Shown in pieces: positions 61,073-64,000 of a DNA stretch of 64,000 bases; the stretch's first letter is position 1, and each line of letters starts with the position of its first letter. The position numbers and the translations under genes are program-made. The DNA lies in the NCBI GenBank assembly GCA_023101725.1, contig JALJCO010008621.1:248001-312000 (forward strand). Reading direction: 5' to 3'. Source of the DNA: Atherinomorus stipes. Its lineage: Eukaryota; Chordata; Actinopteri; Atheriniformes; Atherinidae. The notes below the pieces were generated by a model. It had not been told where the DNA came from. It saw nothing but the letters and a program-made list of their open reading frames with translations, and made no database searches.

Positions 61073-62451
61073 CAGAAATGTTGAGTAAATTTTACAAAGG
61101 TTATTTTCAAGTAAACTTAAAGCAACCTTTACCGATCTTGCATTTCAGAAAGCACAGCAAGATTATTTGAATATAAACAGTCCCGCCTCACTCCTAAGAC
61201 ACACCCCTTCATTCCCTCCACCTCCCAATGCAGAATCAAAGGTCTGACAGGCAGGTCCGTTGGACAATCCTAGAGGTGCACCCCACTTCAAGGATTGGTT
61301 GGAGTTTTCATTGAATATTTAGAGATTGGAATAATATTTTATTTTGATTAATGGTGGGTCTGTCTTGTATTTTAGAGTTCCATTACCTCATTCATAGCAT
61401 TTTACCCTGTTAGAAAAATAGTGTAAGAATGCAACATCGGTAAAGGTTGCTTTAAAGGGGAACTTAGCCTTTTTCAATCTGGACCTATTTTCTAGCATGA
61501 AATATGTTCATTTACTCACCCAGACAGTTTTGGTGCAACTTGAATTCCTTCAGGAGATATATAGATCCACTCGAGATCAGCGTATGCGCAATATAATGGC
61601 AGTGATGGGGCAACCATGTGCATCCTAGTCTAAATAAGGCATTATCTGCCACAAACTCCTTCATTTCACCAATGTTTTGTAACGAAACATTAGTCGGACC
61701 CCCCCGGTGAGCTCGAAGCGGCATTTTCGTGGTGATTTGTCCTTATTTACAGACATTTACTTCTTATGGTGTCGCATAATAGTGTCATAATAGTGACATC
61801 ATCAAAGCCGCCGTAGTAAAAAGTAAACTTTTTGCTGCGGCGGCTGAGTGGATGTCACCAGCGGTGATACTCAGAGCAGCTGCAGGCTTTCGTCTGCGGA
61901 CCTCTAGCTACCAGACTCCAAGTCTCCTGATCATTCTACTAATTTTCTCTAGAAAACTCTCACCTCATGATCTGGAGTCAGGGAGGTTCCCATTTCAGAG
62001 CCGCCAGCAGCAGCAGGACCAGTTTCTGGTTCAGCTGGAGGTTGTTAACTGTTCTGTCTTCAGCTTAAACTTTGCTAAACTTGCTTTTAGACCCAGGAGG
62101 ATACAGTAGTGGTTCCCCGTTGGTCTTTTCTTCTCCTTTGGCTCACCAGTCTCCGTCATTCAGCTGTTATCTTTATAATTGTGGACCGGACCAGAGGGCT
62201 CTCATTCAGGACCGCAGGACTAACCAACCCGGTGACGTCAGAGCTTACTGCAAGATGGCGGTGCCCTTGTCCTAAAAACGTCAAACTTCGCGACGCTTTT
62301 CCTTTATTTGCTAATATTTTTCAAGTTTGGTATATAATTATTGATAAGACCAGGACTCGGTCTATAAAATAAAGTTAAGTTGGTTGAGCGTTGCATTTCC
62401 ACATTAAGTTTACTTGAAAATAACCTTTGTAAAATGTATTCAACATTTCTG
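61073..62451. mobile_element. Composite element with 48-bp inverted repeats
   Basis: The two ends (61073-61120 and 62404-62451) are inverted copies matching at 46 of 48 positions, around cagaaatgttga and caaaggttattttcaagtaa. Inside are a TTAA-flanked MITE (61121-61451), a stretch starting GGGGAACTTAGCC that looks like another fish MITE (from 61457), and a GC-richer part at 61815-62280. No transposase was recognised. Confidence 0.65.
61121..61451. mobile_element. TTAA-flanked MITE
   Basis: The left end is AGCAACCTTTACCGATCTTG and the right end is its near reverse complement (CATCGGTAAAGGTTGCT). It is flanked by TTAA on both sides (61117-61120 and 61452-61455), the target duplication used by piggyBac-type transposases. 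The ends are not the usual piggyBac CCC, so the superfamily stays open. Confidence 0.65.
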
Positions 62452-62752
62452 TGTGGTAAAACTTAGATTATTTTAAGTAAATACTACTACAATTTTTTTC
62501 ACACGCACACAGAACGACACAGAAAAGAGGCAAAAACCTAGGCAGTAGTTATTAGTACACACCCATAATTTGAAAAATTTTGACTCATCCATTAACTTTC
62601 TTTGCATCACTTCAGGTTGTGGGAGAAATTTAAAACATTAAGTGAGGAGAAAACATGCAAAACTTTGTACAGTTCCAGGTGACCAACATGTTTAATTCAA
62701 AAATCTTTTACCATGAGGGAATGGGACCAAGGACAAAATTTTGATTTCAAAG
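62452..62752. other. Nothing recognised
   Basis: AT-rich with no recognised feature. Confidence 0.4.
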
Positions 62753-62779
62753 GTGTGTGTGTGTGTGGGGTGTGTGTGT

Positions 62780-62810
<31 letters not shown>

Positions 62811-62819
62811 GGGGGGGGG
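62753..62819. repeat. (GT)n tract followed by a 26-G run
   Basis: About 20 GT units with one GGGG interruption, then G 26 times (62794-62819). A G run of this length is prone to sequencing error and could form G-quadruplexes. Confidence 0.95.
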
Positions 62820-63118
62820 CACAAGAATTATCAATAAACCTGGCAGCAGCCGACTAGTTAAGATAAACGTAACAAAAGGTGGAATATTTATGAGCAACTT
62901 CTAATTTAAGTAATTACATTAATGACAAAAATACTGCCAGATAAACTATTCATGCCCCTACTGTAAATTCCTGACCAGCTCATGAAGTCACTGCTAGTCG
63001 CTCACTATTTCTTATCAGTAAAATAATGCATTCACATGTTTACAGACTTTTTAGTACACCGGCCTCAGTAAAACACTGTACCTGGCCTGTTTGCTTCTTT
63101 CATCTAAAAAAATATGTA

Positions 63119-63657
63119 CAGTCGTCCTCAAAATTATTCATACCCTAAAATTAAAGAAGGGAAAAAAAAATCAGTTGTCAATGAAATAAGTTGAAATTGA
63201 CAAAAGTAATAATAAATAGAAATTCTACGAAAATCCTGACATTTATTTTGAATTGTGGTTTGAAGGAAATATTAAAAACAAATACACAAAAATTAATATT
63301 AGTAATCAAGCATGATGCGGCTGTATGATGGGGCTCCTGAACTAAAACTTTGTTGTGCAACACTTTGAGGCAATCACTGTAATCATCTGTAATGTTCACA
63401 AATACTTCTGCACTTGTTGACAGGTATTTTGGACCACATTTCATGGGAAAGGTGCTCTAAAGTGTCTGGGATAGTTTTGTTTGTTTGTTTTTTTAAAATC
63501 ATTTTCAACGATAATTTAAAAAAAAAAAAAAAAAACAACTACACAAAAAACTATTTTTATTTATTATTAGTTTCTTTAGTTTTTTGTTATTTAAACTACT
63601 ATTGTCAATTTAGCCTCTTCTTTGGTTGGAGAGTGTGAATAATTTTGAGGACGACTG
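63119..63657. mobile_element. Tc1/mariner-like MITE
   Basis: The ends are perfect inverted copies over 22 bases, beginning CAGTCGTCCTCAAAATTATT. TA flanks both ends (63117-63118 and 63658-63659), the Tc1/mariner target duplication. At 539 bp it is far too short for a transposase gene and none is seen. Confidence 0.85.
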
Positions 63658-64000
63658 TAGATAGATGCAGGTGTTTGAACTTTAAAAGCTCTGATCCAGA
63701 TTATTGCCGTACATTTGTCACAATGCTTCATCTCATGACTAATGTTTATTCTTTCACCCTCACCTGTGAGGTTTCTCCTCCACCTCCTTCATTTCTTCCT
63801 GTATCTCCTCCTGCATCCCAACTATCCTTCACCTGACAATAATATATTCATGCATGACATCAACAGTTGGACAATTTGTGGTGCGACAATCATACATTTC
63901 TATCAAAATACTATATAGGGATAAATATGTAGCTTCACAATTATCATGAGTTTGGATGTATAAAATCCTGTTTGTATATTATATGATTTTCCATCACATT
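63658..64000. other. Nothing recognised
   Basis: Ordinary sequence at the window edge, with a CT-rich patch near 63770-63810. Confidence 0.4.

Overview
This is nuclear DNA from a teleost fish, probably a percomorph. It is AT-rich and intron-rich, with GT-AG introns, long introns packed with fish-type DNA-transposon remnants (hAT-like, Harbinger-like, Tc1-like, TTAA-flanked), tRNA-derived SINEs, decayed non-LTR retrotransposons and many microsatellites. The species cannot be read from the sequence. No operon, CRISPR array, rRNA or functional tRNA gene was seen.

Two protein-coding genes are supported. (1) On the + strand, the last two coding exons of a periphilin-1-like gene (3803-3961 and 4761-4943) with a poly(A) signal near 5280; its upstream exons lie outside the window or were not recognised. 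(2) On the - strand, the complete coding part of prickle2, a planar cell polarity protein with a PET domain, three LIM domains and a C-terminal CaaX box. It has eight coding exons between 16785 and 8794 (2,681 nt). A likely untranslated first exon ends at 54221, leaving a first intron of about 37 kb that fills most of the window.

The two genes are tail to tail, about 3.9 kb apart. This is the arrangement of PPHLN1 and PRICKLE1 in human. Here the prickle gene is clearly of the PRICKLE2 type, so a periphilin-prickle pair may predate the duplication that gave PRICKLE1 and PRICKLE2.

The first prickle2 coding exon has a run of six C where the family's frame needs seven. As written, the gene is frameshifted inside the start of the PET domain. 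All other exons are intact and in phase, so a homopolymer error or a recent polymorphism is more likely than an old pseudogene.

Layout: 1-3.8 kb, repeats and a Harbinger-like element in or upstream of the periphilin-like gene; 3.8-5.3 kb, its 3' end; 5.3-8.8 kb, intergenic and prickle2 3' UTR, with a palindromic MITE and an unidentified coding-like stretch; 8.8-16.8 kb, prickle2 coding exons; 16.8-54.2 kb, first intron with nested transposons; 54.2-54.5 kb, probable first exon and promoter; 54.5-64 kb, upstream sequence with more MITEs, a 5'-truncated LINE and a Tc1-like MITE. I found no previously undescribed biological system. The most useful observations are the conserved gene pair, the frameshift and the nested transposon insertions.
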